Shown here piece after piece: positions 1-7,222 of a stretch of DNA of 64,000 nucleotides. The translations under genes were made by a program, and so were the position numbers. The notes under the pieces were generated by a model. The model searched no databases. It worked only from the letters and a program-made list of their open reading frames with translations, and was not told the DNA's origin. This stretch comes from Thiocapsa marina 5811 (GTDB taxonomy: Bacteria > Pseudomonadota > Gammaproteobacteria > Chromatiales > Chromatiaceae). How positions within the stretch are numbered: the stretch's first letter is position 1; each line of letters starts with the position of its first letter. The stretch covers positions 1 to 64,000 of the forward strand of contig NZ_AFWV01000018.1 in assembly GCF_000223985.1 (NCBI RefSeq). Direction: 5' to 3'.

Positions 1-256
1 GGCGCAATGGATGACCACGCGCCTGTATCAGGAGCGCCGACGCGGCTATCAGGTCAACTTCGCCAACGCACTGTCGAAAATGAAGGACAACGTCGTGCGC
101 CTGCTCTCTACGGAGCCACCGCCCGACCTCCTTGAACGGCTCCTCTGCGCCATGGCCCTGGAGGTGGAGGCGATCCGGCCCGATCGGTCGTTCCCGCGTC
201 ACATCAAGTCCACGACGCCAAAACGCTTCCATCCCAACTACAAGCGCTGCCGCTAG
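1..256 (+). CDS. Transposase C-terminal fragment (IS4-like DDE type), cut by window edge
   Basis: The frame is open from the first bases, and residues AQWM precede the first internal ATG at 11, so this is the tail of a longer protein that begins outside the window. The end is strongly basic and reads RSFPRHIKS...KRFHPNYKRCR, a style I associate with the C-termini of IS4-type DDE transposases. The catalytic residues are not in the window, so activity and exact family cannot be judged. It borders a stretch of decayed genes and repeats, which fits a region shaped by mobile elements. The family assignment is from recall and is moderate. Confidence 0.55.
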   Translation, partial: AQWMTTRLYQERRRGYQVNFANALSKMKDNVVRLLSTEPPPDLLERLLCAMALEVEAIRPDRSFPRHIKSTTPKRFHPNYKRCR

Positions 257-753
257 GGCTTAACTTAATGGCATTGGGGGTGGGGCGGGTTCCGTCGCCC
301 GACAGGTTGGTGGGTTGTTTTCCGGCGATCACCTCAGTTCGACGCGGCCCTGCTGCCGGCTCGGGGTTTGTCGGGCTGGAGCCCGACCTAAGGGGGCTGC
401 GGTTGTTCTTGCTCCGAGGCTGATCTTGGCATTACTCGGTTACACGCTCTGCGTGGGAGTGTCGTCGGGACGCTCTGCGTCCCTGCCGCCGGAGCGATGT
501 GCTGCGCCGGGGATATCTCGGTGGTCGGGCGCGGCAGGTGCGCCCGGGGCTTGAGCTCGGCGTCCTTGGCGGGGGCGGGTTGAGAGACCGACTGTCGGGC
601 CGCTGGGCTTTCGGGCTCGTGACGCGGAGCGTCGGGGCTACACTCCCACGCGGAGCGTGGGAGCGAGTGCCGGGGTGACGCTTGGGAGCGTGTACCGGGG
701 CTCCGCTTGGGAGTTGGTGCCGGATGTCGGGTTGAAGCGGGGTGCATAGGTCG
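257..753. repeat. Gene-free stretch with CGGAG/CTCTG-core hairpins
   Basis: No convincing gene is seen here. Several short hairpins share a GC-flanked purine core but differ in stem sequence. Examples are 643-663 (CTCCCACG, loop CGGAG, CGTGGGAG) and 467-483 (GGGACG, loop CTCTG, CGTCCC), plus a smaller GACGC/GCGTC pair near 621-633. Similar cores occur at 6926-7070. They look like short REP-like intergenic repeats rather than terminators, because no T-run follows. Confidence 0.5.
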
Positions 754-1083
754 CTACGGTTTGGATTGCGATCGGACCTCGGCGTCGAGCTGGGCGATTT
801 CGGCCTTGAGGGCTTCGTATTCGGCGCGTTTGCGCTGCAGGAAGCGCGCGGTGATGCGGGCCTTGGCCTCGATGCCCTGCGGGGTGAGCAGGTAGGCGTA
901 GGCGAGCTTGTTGTCGCTTCTGCGGAAGTTCTGGACCTTCACCCAACCGTGGTCGATGAGGGCTCGCACGCAGAAGTTGGTGCTGCCCAGGCTGATGCCG
1001 AGCGCCTTCGCAAGATCGCGTTGGGTGCCGTCGGGGTGCGTCTCGAGGTGCTTGAGGACGCGGTAGTGGAGGTCGTCGGTCAC
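754..1083 (-). CDS. MarR family EPS-associated transcriptional regulator
   Basis: This 109-residue protein has a winged helix-turn-helix in its first ~70 residues (DLHYRVLKHLETHPDGTQRD, then LAKALGISLGSTNFCVRAL) and a basic amphipathic helix at 75-105 likely to be a dimerising coiled coil. It matches the short MarR-like regulators found at the edge of exopolysaccharide clusters in Proteobacteria. The ATG at 1083 gives the full domain. Its natural neighbours would be polysaccharide genes, but only wrecked neuC- and neuB-like genes remain downstream. A 111-bp piece of its 3' part (774-884) is duplicated at 4707-4817 inside the neuB remnant. The gene itself looks intact; whether it still has a target is unknown. 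Confidence 0.85.
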   Translation of the reverse strand: MTDDLHYRVLKHLETHPDGTQRDLAKALGISLGSTNFCVRALIDHGWVKVQNFRRSDNKLAYAYLLTPQGIEAKARITARFLQRKRAEYEALKAEIAQLDAEVRSQSKP

Positions 1084-1329
1084 GGGGCTCGCTCGCGGGC
1101 GTCGCAGGGATAAGGCTGGGTGACGCGATCGGGCGCGCCGGGTGCAGGGGCACCGATATGCTTGAATCGACCGGGGGGCGTCTTGGTTGTTTGGACACGC
1201 TACCGCCCTACCCTGTCGTTTTCGAGGTATAGGCGCGCGGCGGTTTGTTCAGGCGTTGTACGACGTCGGTAGAGTAGCGGGTCGGGGGCGGCGGGGCAAG
1301 GGCGGCGGATAAACGTGCGGGACGGGGTG

Positions 1330-1680
1330 AATACCCCGTCCCGCCTTGGGGACACTCAGCCCCCGTGACCTGCGGGCAGATCCTCCGGATTGGCGGCATC
1401 GTAGGGTGTGGTGACGGAGGAACCGCACCGGAGGGTGCGGTTTTGCGCGGTGCGGCGGTGTCGGTGCGGTGCGCTGCGCTCACCGCACCCTACGGGGCTG
1501 GCCCAACGGGGCTTACCATGCGAGCCTGGGGCAACGCCTCGGGAGTTCGGTGCGGTTCGCTGCGCTCACCGCACCCTACGGGGCTGGCCCAGCGGGGCTT
1601 ACCCTGCGAGCCGGGGTAACGCCTCGGGAGTTCGGTGCGGTTCGCTGCGCTCACCGCACCCTACGGGGCTGGCCCCGCGT
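1330..1680. repeat. Tandem GGTGCGGT...ACCGCACC repeat block, copy 1
   Basis: Three head-to-tail units of about 75 bp each carry the hairpin GGTGCGGT-TCGCTGCGCTC-ACCGCACC followed by CTACGGGGCTGGCCC. They are preceded by a segment starting GGCGGCATCGTAGGGTGTGG that recurs almost unchanged near 5870-5940. The block matches 5800-6116 in the same orientation 4.4 kb away. Its edge at 1661-1663 supplies the TAG stop of the DUF2887 gene. Confidence 0.8.
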
Positions 1681-2578
1681 GGCCTCCGATCAGATCTTCC
1701 AGACTGGGGGCATCGAAGATGCCGTCGAGCCAGGCGTCCAGTTGCGCAACCGGCGCCGTATCGATGCGCTGCTCCGCCTCTGTGGGCAATGGGCCGAAGC
1801 GACGCGTGAGCAGACGCTTGAGACTTTCGGCTTTGCCCATGGCCTTGCCCATGGCCTGACCCATGGCCTTACCCTTTGCTTCGCCCTTTGCTTCGCCCTT
1901 TTCTTCGCCCTTTGCCTCGCCCTCGGCAAAGATCGATTGATACGCCTTCGTCTCCTGAATCGGGGTCACTAAGTTCAGCATCGCCCAGATCTCCTTCGCG
2001 GTCAGTCCGCGAAATCGCTCGAAAAACCAAAACTCCAAGACCTGTCCCAAGATCTCGCGCACCTCCGGAGCAAGCGAGACGTCCTGCACGGTGCGCCACA
2101 AGTCCTGCGCACGGGCTCGCAGGTCCTCATCGTCGTCGATCAGCAGCGGCGCGAAGACCGCAACATAGGGGTTGTCGGGCTCCCGCGCCAGCCAATCCGG
2201 CAAGACGCGCCGCAGCGCGACTTGCAGCAGCGGCGCTTGGGCCTGGTTCGCCCACCGTGGAAAACGCGGCCGATCCTGCTCCCGCAGAAAGATCCCCACG
2301 CCGATCACGTCCCGATGCGGATGCTCCTCGCCATACAGACCGATCTTGGTCAGCAGATTGTACCAAGCCTTGTCCGAGTGCTGACCTTGGAATTCGACCA
2401 CGTAGACCGGCCCGTCGTGCCCGTCGGGCTCGAAAATTCCATCCAAACGGCGCTCCAGCCCTTTGATGGTCAGGGAACAGAACCGGTAAGGACCGACCAA
2501 TTCATGACCTCCGGTGAGCACGCGGAAGGCTTCGGCGCCGGCGGAGAGGAAGAGGTAGATGGGGTTGTCCGTTTTCAT
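1661..2578 (-). CDS. DUF2887/DUF4351 protein (Rpn-like PD-(D/E)XK family)
   Basis: The 305-residue protein begins MKTDNPIYLFLSAGAEAFRV and carries a segment typical of DUF2887, FEPDGHDGPVYVVEFQGQHS, where the acidic and VVEFQ residues resemble a PD-(D/E)XK nuclease core. Residues ~220-255 are a low-complexity run of alternating GEAKG/GKAMG units, also visible as DNA repeats near 1840-1925. The C-terminal ~50 residues (LKRLLTRRFGPLP) resemble DUF4351. Relatives are called recombination-promoting nucleases or putative transposases and are often multicopy in cyanobacteria and purple sulfur bacteria. The TAG stop lies in the repeat block at 1661. Cellular role is not established. Confidence 0.8.
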   Translation of the reverse strand: MKTDNPIYLFLSAGAEAFRVLTGGHELVGPYRFCSLTIKGLERRLDGIFEPDGHDGPVYVVEFQGQHSDKAWYNLLTKIGLYGEEHPHRDVIGVGIFLREQDRPRFPRWANQAQAPLLQVALRRVLPDWLAREPDNPYVAVFAPLLIDDDEDLRARAQDLWRTVQDVSLAPEVREILGQVLEFWFFERFRGLTAKEIWAMLNLVTPIQETKAYQSIFAEGEAKGEEKGEAKGEAKGKAMGQAMGKAMGKAESLKRLLTRRFGPLPTEAEQRIDTAPVAQLDAWLDGIFDAPSLEDLIGGHAGPAP

Positions 2579-2589
2579 ACGCGCTCGCG

Positions 2590-2955
2590 GCTGGGCGGGA
2601 GGACGTGCAACATCTCGTGCAGTATCTTGGAGGGGCTTGCGAGGGAGGAGTACAGGGTGTGGACCAGTCCGCTGGATGAGTTTCCGACCACCGCGTCGAC
2701 TTGGGCGACGGTCGAGAGATCGCGCAGCTGGCCGAGTGATGTAAACGTCTTGGCATGTCGGGGATGGCTTCGTCGAAGGCGCCTTCGGTCGTCTCGCCGC
2801 CGTGCAGATGGGCGATCGGGATACGGGCGATCATGGCGGACGCGGCGGATGAGTTGCAGCTCCAGTGCGGGGGATTGACGGATGCCCTCCATCACCCAGC
2901 GCAGCAGGCCGTATTCGGCGCGGGTGCCGGTGACGATGCAGATGCGTTTGGTCAT
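2590..2955 (-). pseudogene. neuC-like UDP-GlcNAc 2-epimerase (hydrolysing), multiply deleted remnant
   Basis: An ATG at 2955 opens MTKRICIVTGTRAEYGLLRW, the N-terminal signature of hydrolysing UDP-N-acetylglucosamine 2-epimerases of the NeuC type. After about 36 residues the frame jumps: a second frame near 2760-2834 carries PIAHLHGGETTEGAFDEAI, and the first frame resumes near 2650-2750 with FTSLGQLRDLSTVAQVDAVV followed by GNSSSGL. In an intact enzyme of about 380 residues these blocks are widely spaced, so at least two internal deletions have occurred and the gene is dead. It would have provided ManNAc or a related sugar for nonulosonate synthesis. The left boundary is approximate. Confidence 0.8.
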
Positions 2956-3062
2956 GAGGTCGGATCGGCATCCGGATGGCCGGCGGGATTGAGGCGACTG
3001 TCGAAACGAAACGGTTGTTTCGGATGAAGCATTGAATTCACGCTTAGCCCTTCGCATTGCCG

Positions 3063-3347
3063 TCAATACACTTCGTCGTGAGTTCCGATATCGAGCAACA
3101 GGATCACTTCCTCCCCGCTTTCCGCGTCGGCCTGTAGTGCAAAAACCACTCGACAATCGTAACCGCAGGAGCACGCCCACAGCCCCAAAAGGCTGCCACT
3201 CAACTTGTGCGTTCCGAGTGCGGCTGAGAAAACGTCCGCCTGCAGATTCCGGAGCACGCCATCGATATCGCCTTGCAGCGTTCTATCTCGCTTGATCAGC
3301 TTGCGGTACGCGCGACGAAACTTGGGCGTGACAACGAGTGGTCTCAT
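3063..3347 (-). CDS. RelE/YafQ-like toxin (putative mRNA interferase)
   Basis: The 94-residue product starts MRPLVVTPKFRRAYRKLIKR and has the basic helical start, small size and C-terminal ILLLDIGTHDEVY strand seen in RelE/YafQ ribosome-dependent endoribonucleases and related plasmid-stabilisation toxins. The YDCRVVFAL segment fits the central strand. Its ATG overlaps the stop of the upstream antitoxin by four bases (ATGA), the usual arrangement for coupled toxin-antitoxin translation. The pair sits between two dead neu-type genes, so it has survived in a decaying stretch. Toxic activity is inferred from family and context. Confidence 0.8.
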   Translation of the reverse strand: MRPLVVTPKFRRAYRKLIKRDRTLQGDIDGVLRNLQADVFSAALGTHKLSGSLLGLWACSCGYDCRVVFALQADAESGEEVILLLDIGTHDEVY

Positions 3348-3577
3348 TCGACATCCGCGAGGGTCCCGTGGAGATCATTGATGGCGTCCTCGGCAGACTG
3401 TGCCTTCAACTTTCCCTCATGAAATAGTGCGATTGAGCGTCGCGCGTCCGCAGCCATCTCGTCACGTCGTGCCTCGTTTTGACGGTGACGCAGGATTCCG
3501 ATCAGCATCTCTCGCTGGTCGGGCGGCAACTGCAGTGCGGTGTTGATGACTTCATCCAAGGTGACGCTGTTCAACAT
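3344..3577 (-). CDS. Antitoxin of a type II toxin-antitoxin pair
   Basis: This 77-residue acidic-to-neutral helical protein (MLNSVTLDEVINTALQLPPD...) overlaps the RelE-like toxin by four bases. The first ~45 residues resemble antitoxins with a short DNA-binding or dimerising region (LPPDQREMLIGILRHRQNEA), and the rest (AQSAEDAINDLHGTLADVE) would wrap the toxin. A GGAGG ribosome site lies about nine bases before the ATG. The TGA of the upstream, possibly frameshifted, reading frame overlaps this start region. Such pairs normally repress their own promoter; no operator is evident to me. Confidence 0.75.
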   Translation of the reverse strand: MLNSVTLDEVINTALQLPPDQREMLIGILRHRQNEARRDEMAADARRSIALFHEGKLKAQSAEDAINDLHGTLADVE

Positions 3578-4055
3578 CCTTGAATTCCTCCCGACAGTGT
3601 TAAAGGAGCTCGTTCGATGCCTTGTCGCATCTCTTGTTCTAGAATGAAGGCTTCGATCTTTTCCGCCTGCGCCGGAAACCTCTGTCCTGCGAGCCGTTCA
3701 CCATCATCGAGACTGAATGATCCGGCGTGGTCTCCATACACGGCGCGGCAATGTGGGACGCCGTCATCGTCCATGTAAAGGACAGCAGGTCTGATTCTCG
3801 GACCCTCAACTTCTTCTGCAGCCGAGCGACACCGGTGACCGGCAACCCACGACGAACCCACGTAACCGGGTCGCCGTCGGTCGCCTCGCGGCCAAAAAGA
3901 ACGACGCGGATGCGTGTCGCGGTATCGTCCCCGAGGATGACGGCAGCTTTGAAATCCCGCCGCCCAACGGGGCTACCCGTGACACCCGCCGCTGGTCGAC
4001 GTGCATCTTCGGGGATATCGCGATCGTCTTTGGCAACCGTCTTCGCTGTACTCAT
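3571..4055 (-). pseudogene. Unrecognised small gene, apparently frameshifted
   Basis: I do not recognise this gene. An ATG at 4055 opens MSTAKTVAKDDRDIPEDARR and reads well to about 3800 (AVILGDDTATRIRVVLFGRE, then WVRRGLPVTGVARLQKKLRV). After that the sensible protein is in the next frame, with RPAVLYMDDDGVPHCRAVYG and KIEAFILEQEMRQGIERAPL, ending in a TGA that overlaps the antitoxin start. A single indel between ~3795 and 3840 would join them into a protein of about 155 residues. It could be a frameshifted gene, two short genes, or a sequencing error. It probably shares a transcript with the toxin-antitoxin pair. Confidence 0.4.
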
Positions 4056-4101
4056 CTCGTATCTTACCTGCTGGTGCGATTTGATACTCTCTTTGGTAAG
4101 C

Positions 4102-4866
4102 CTATACCTCAATCAGTTCATCGTTGTCGAAGTCTCGTCTTGCGCCGTGCCCGACCACCTCATCCCACCGCATCGGCGAGAGCCCGGTGCCGGGGCGTTT
4201 GACGGCGAGGTTGTCGGCCGTGAAGGCATCGCCGGAGCGGATCGGGACGGCGGCGACGATGGACTTGCGGGCGATCGGTTCATTCTTGGCCTCGCTCGGG
4301 CTGGGGCGTTTGATGCCGTCGCCCAGGGCCAGCTCGATGTTGCGGATGGCGCGCACCATGGCGGCGAATTCGCCCGGCTCCGGACTGGCCTTGTGGTCCG
4401 GGCCGGGGAGGTTGCGGTCCAGGGTGAGGTGTTTTTCGATCACCGTCGCGCCGAGTGCGACGGCGGCGATCGGGACCTCGATGCCGGCGGTGTGATCGGA
4501 GTAGCCGACGGCCACGCCGAAGGCATCGCGGATGGCCAGCATGGCGCGCAGATTCACGTCCTGCATCGGGGTCGGGTATTCGGTGTTGCAGGGCAGGACG
4601 GTGATGCGCTCGCGTGGGGTGCCGGCGGTCTCCAAGACATCGATCGCGGCCTCGATCTCGCCGAGGGTGGCCATGCCGGTCGAGAGGATCAGGGGTTTGC
4701 CGAAGCGGACCTCGGCGTCGAGCCGGGCGATTTCGGCCTTGAGGGCTTCGTATTCGGCGCGTTTGCGCTGCAGGACGCGGGCGGTGATGCGGGCCTTGGC
4801 CTCGATGCCCCGCGGGGGATGTCCCGTCTTGGTTAAACGCGGGCTGTCCATGGTATCCCTTGACAC
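4102..4866 (-). pseudogene. Chimeric ORF: MarR-regulator fragment fused to C-terminal two-thirds of a NeuB-like nonulosonate synthase
   Basis: The open frame encodes 254 residues. From about 4714 to the stop at 4102 it is clearly NeuB-like: GKPLILSTGMATLGEIEAA, PCNTEYPTPMQDVNLRAM, GYSDHTAGIEVPIAAVALGA, IEKHLTLDR, and a C-terminal SAF/antifreeze-like domain (NLAVKRPGTGLSPM). The first ~120 residues of an intact ~350-residue synthase are missing. In their place, residues ~20-55 repeat the MarR regulator's C-terminus (GIEAKARITA..LQRKRAEYEALKAE) in frame. The fusion lacks part of the TIM-barrel active site and is unlikely to condense PEP with an amino sugar. Confidence 0.85.
4707..4817. repeat. 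111-bp direct repeat of the MarR gene (other copy 774-884)
   Basis: Both copies start GGACCTCGGCGTCGAGC and end with the run GCGGGG, are in the same orientation, and differ at only a few positions, with a constant offset of 3933 bp. The duplication carries codons for the MarR regulator's C-terminal helix into the neuB remnant without breaking frame. The copy probably arose during the deletion or duplication that destroyed the neu genes. Confidence 0.9.
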
Positions 4867-4878
4867 GGAACCATCAAA

Positions 4879-5022
4879 TCAGCCCGGCCCGGCTTCTCGG
4901 AGCCGGTTGGCCGTTGCCGGCAAGCCCGCCCGTTCCAGCGCCGTTGCAAACTCATCCGGGGTCGATTCGGGCTTTTTTCGCCGTGTCCGCATCCGCTTGA
5001 ACGCCGAGATCACGGCGACCGG
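4879..5022 (-). pseudogene. PIN-domain toxin, C-terminal remnant
   Basis: Directly after the excisionase-like antitoxin, in another frame, lies about 46 codons reading VAVISAFKRMRTRRKKPEST followed by FATALERAGLPATANRLREA and a TGA at 4879-4881. This matches the tail of PIN-domain toxins that normally follow such antitoxins. The first ~130 residues, including the Asp/Glu metal ligands, are absent. A deletion appears to have joined the antitoxin's last codons to this tail, so no functional toxin remains. Confidence 0.65.
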
Positions 5023-5489
5023 ATGCCCAGACCCAGCTCGCGTGCGTTATCCGCAAGACGATCGAGCGCCTGTTGCTGTTGCTCGCGCATCTGTTGCTCA
5101 TAGTCCAGCAGGTGCTTCAGGGTCACGCGCCGATGCGTGCCGACTTTTCGGTAAGGCAGATGACCCGCTTCCATCTCTTTGATGACGAAAGGACGCGAGA
5201 CATTGAGGAAGTGTGCGGCCTCGACCGTCGTGAGCTCGCGTTCCATGGGCATCAGCACGATGGACTGGCCCTGACTCATGGCGCCGAGCAACTGGCCGAT
5301 CACTTTCAGGGCTGCGGGCGGCACCTCTACGCGCGGCTGTTCGCCGGTGTCTGTTGTCAGCAGGATCGAGGCGGCGCGCGAGTGATCCAGCGCGGCCATA
5401 ATGCAGCGTTGAGCGGCGCGCGCCAGATCCTTCTCGGCGGGACTCAACAGGGATGACTCAAGCTCGCGGGCATCGTCACTGGTGGTCAT
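5010..5489 (-). CDS. Excisionase-family HTH antitoxin (partner of a lost PIN toxin)
   Basis: The 159-residue protein has a MerR/excisionase-type helix-turn-helix at residues ~85-130 (LTTVEAAHFLNVSRPFVIKE, GHLPYRKVGTHRRV). The N-terminal 80 residues contain ILLTTDTGEQPRVEVPPAAL, common in antitoxins that precede PIN-domain toxins. Its last codons (GLGIRSP) run into the PIN remnant in a different frame, so the end has probably been altered by deletion; relatives usually stop shortly after LADNARELGLG. Without its toxin it may persist only as a DNA-binding protein. A helix rich in Gln (EQQMREQQQQA) follows the HTH. Confidence 0.75.
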   Translation of the reverse strand: MTTSDDARELESSLLSPAEKDLARAAQRCIMAALDHSRAASILLTTDTGEQPRVEVPPAALKVIGQLLGAMSQGQSIVLMPMERELTTVEAAHFLNVSRPFVIKEMEAGHLPYRKVGTHRRVTLKHLLDYEQQMREQQQQALDRLADNARELGLGIRSP

Positions 5490-5642
5490 GACGGAGCTTC
5501 CTGCTTTGTTTTGCGTCCATCCATGATCGATGCAAATGCAACAAGTGCAATAACCGCAACCGCCGTCGTCAGGAGGCTTCAGGTGATGGGCGTTTGGAAA
5601 ACCGCCGATCCGGCGCGGTGGCCGATGTCCTGCGCGGGCGGC

Positions 5643-5745
5643 GTTACAAGGGCGGCTTTGAGCCGAGCCAGCCGATGTTGCTGCCGCCGAGCGCGGAGGA
5701 TGACATCGCAGAGGACAACCCGATTACGATCCGGCCGACGGCAAT
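5643..5745 (+). pseudogene. Transposase N-terminal fragment (IS1182-like)
   Basis: The plus strand reads RYKGGFEPSQPMLLPPSAED followed by DIAEDNP, which resembles the N-terminal GxxRxQxxLLPPSLEEYVAxDNP signature of IS1182-type transposases. The resemblance is lost after about 35 codons, so only a scrap remains. It lies in the 5490-6278 gene-poor stretch beside the repeat block at 5800. Identification rests on a short motif and is tentative. Confidence 0.45.
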
Positions 5746-5799
5746 GCCAGTGCGGGCAGCATCAAAACCAAACAGCAGCTCGAGCGCGAGCTGGCGGCA

Positions 5800-6116
5800 G
5801 AATACCCGTCCCGCCTTTGGGGGGTTCGGTGCGGTTCGCTGCGCTCACCGCACCCTACGGGGCTGGCTGGCGGCATCGTAGGGTGTGGTGACGGAGGAAC
5901 CGCACCGGAGGGTGCGGTTTTGCGTGGTGCGGCGGTGTCTGTGGGGTCGGTGCGGTTCGCTGCGCTCACCGCACCCTACGGGGCTGGCCCAGCGGGGCTT
6001 ACCATGCGAGCCCGGGGCATCGCCTCGGGCGTTCGGTTCGGTTCGCTGCGCTCACCGCACCCTACGGGACTGGCCCAACGGGGCTTATCACGCGAGCCCG
6101 GGGCATCGCCTCGGGA
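5800..6116. repeat. Tandem GGTGCGGT...ACCGCACC repeat block, copy 2
   Basis: This block repeats the arrangement at 1330-1680: a CCCGTCCCGCC lead, the segment GGCGGCATCGTAGGGTGTGG, and units with the hairpin GGTGCGGT-TCGCTGCGCTC-ACCGCACC then CTACGGGGCTGGCCC and the ending TTACCATGCGAGCCCGGGGC. One unit is diverged (GGTTCGGTTC). The two blocks face the same way and bracket the neu remnants, DUF2887 gene and toxin-antitoxin genes. No gene is seen between 6117 and 6278. Confidence 0.8.
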
Positions 6117-6278
6117 GCACGATCCCCATCCTAGGCCCTGAAGGGGCGGCCCAACGCTTTGATGTGTGGATCTTTGGCGCGCGTTTCGGGGAAGGGCAGA
6201 TCGGTGCAAAACGGCTCCGTGATCGCCGGGCGTCTCGCGGCGGGGTACGCCTCTTGGCGCGTCAGCTCGAGTGAAGTC

Positions 6279-6794
6279 TCACGGGTCGATCTGGAATGCC
6301 CCGAGCAATCCCTTCAGGAGGTCGATCGGTGCGGGTGGACAGCCGGGGATCTTCACGTCGACCGGGATCACGTTCTCGAGGGCACCGCAGGAGGCGTAGG
6401 AGACCCCGATCTCGCCGCCGTCGCACGCGCAGGTGCCGGCGGCGATGACGAATTTGGGTGACGGGGTGGCGCGCCAGGTGCGGCGCAGTGCGGTCTCCAT
6501 GTGGCGGGATACGGGTCCGGTCACGAGCAGGAGGTCGGCATGACGGGGCGAGGCGACGAAGTGGATGCCGAAGCGCTCGACATCGTAGAAGGGATTGTTG
6601 AGCGCATGGATCTCCAGCTCGCAGCCGTTGCAGGAGCCCGCGTCGACCTGCCGGATGGCGAGACTTCCGCCGAAGCGCGCATCGATGTGTCGGCGCACCT
6701 CGATGCCGAGCCGCTCCAGCTCGGCATCGTCGTGGGCAGGTACGGCTTCGGTCACGACGCCTGTGCGGAAGGATTGCTTAAGGATTCGGAACAT
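6279..6794 (-). CDS. NuoB/HyfI-like [4Fe-4S] subunit of a hydrogenase-related membrane complex
   Basis: From the ATG at 6794 the protein has 171 residues. It carries the small-subunit iron-sulfur pattern of the NuoB/HyfI family: Cys55 and Cys58 in GSCNGCELEIHALNNPFYDV, Cys122 in AGTCACDGGE, and Cys152 in KIPGCPPAP. It would hold the terminal 4Fe-4S cluster in the peripheral arm and pass electrons to or from the large subunit. It belongs to the same transcript direction as the next five genes but is separated from the large-subunit gene by 428 bp of repeats, which is unusual because the rest of the operon overlaps by four bases. An upstream ATG at 6836 is possible but adds 14 residues unlike the family. 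Confidence 0.85.
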   Translation of the reverse strand: MFRILKQSFRTGVVTEAVPAHDDAELERLGIEVRRHIDARFGGSLAIRQVDAGSCNGCELEIHALNNPFYDVERFGIHFVASPRHADLLLVTGPVSRHMETALRRTWRATPSPKFVIAAGTCACDGGEIGVSYASCGALENVIPVDVKIPGCPPAPIDLLKGLLGAFQIDP

Positions 6795-7222
6795 GCTGAA
6801 CCGCGTCTCTGAGTGATGGGGAACGGTCATCGCCAACCGCGATGGCGAGGATGCCCATGAACCCTCTGCCTGACGCGATTCGGAAAAAAGAAGTCAATAT
6901 CCTGGAGTTCGTCACTCCGTCCATCCCGGCATGTGGCGCAGAGCGCCAGGGGCATGCGTGACACCGCAGAGCGGGTGTCACGAGCGCCGTGATGTTCCAT
7001 CCTGGCACGTGGCGCAGAGCGCCAGGGGTATGCGTGACACCGCAGAGCGGGTGTCACGAGCGCAGTGATTTTTTGTCATGAGCAGAGTGTTCTTTTGGGT
7101 GGCCATTCTTACGAGCGAGGTCGAAAAAACTCAGTATCCTGAGCCGCGCCCGCTGCGGCGCCTGTTGATACATTCGAGGCCCGAATCAGCAGCCAAGCGC
7201 GCATGTCGCATGGTGGCGCGGT
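6795..7222. repeat. Repeat-filled gap within the hyf-like operon
   Basis: No gene is seen. A ~75-bp unit occurs twice in tandem (about 6926-7000 and 7001-7070), each copy holding the hairpin GTGACACC-GCAGAGCG-GGTGTCAC and the smaller GGCG-CAGAG-CGCC. The core matches the hairpins near 467-663. The gap separates the large- and small-subunit genes of one complex. Confidence 0.75.

Noticed and set aside
2590-4866. Functional nonulosonic (sialic-type) acid pathway
   Set aside because: neuC-like gene is multiply deleted and neuB-like lacks its N-terminal third; no CMP-sugar synthetase.
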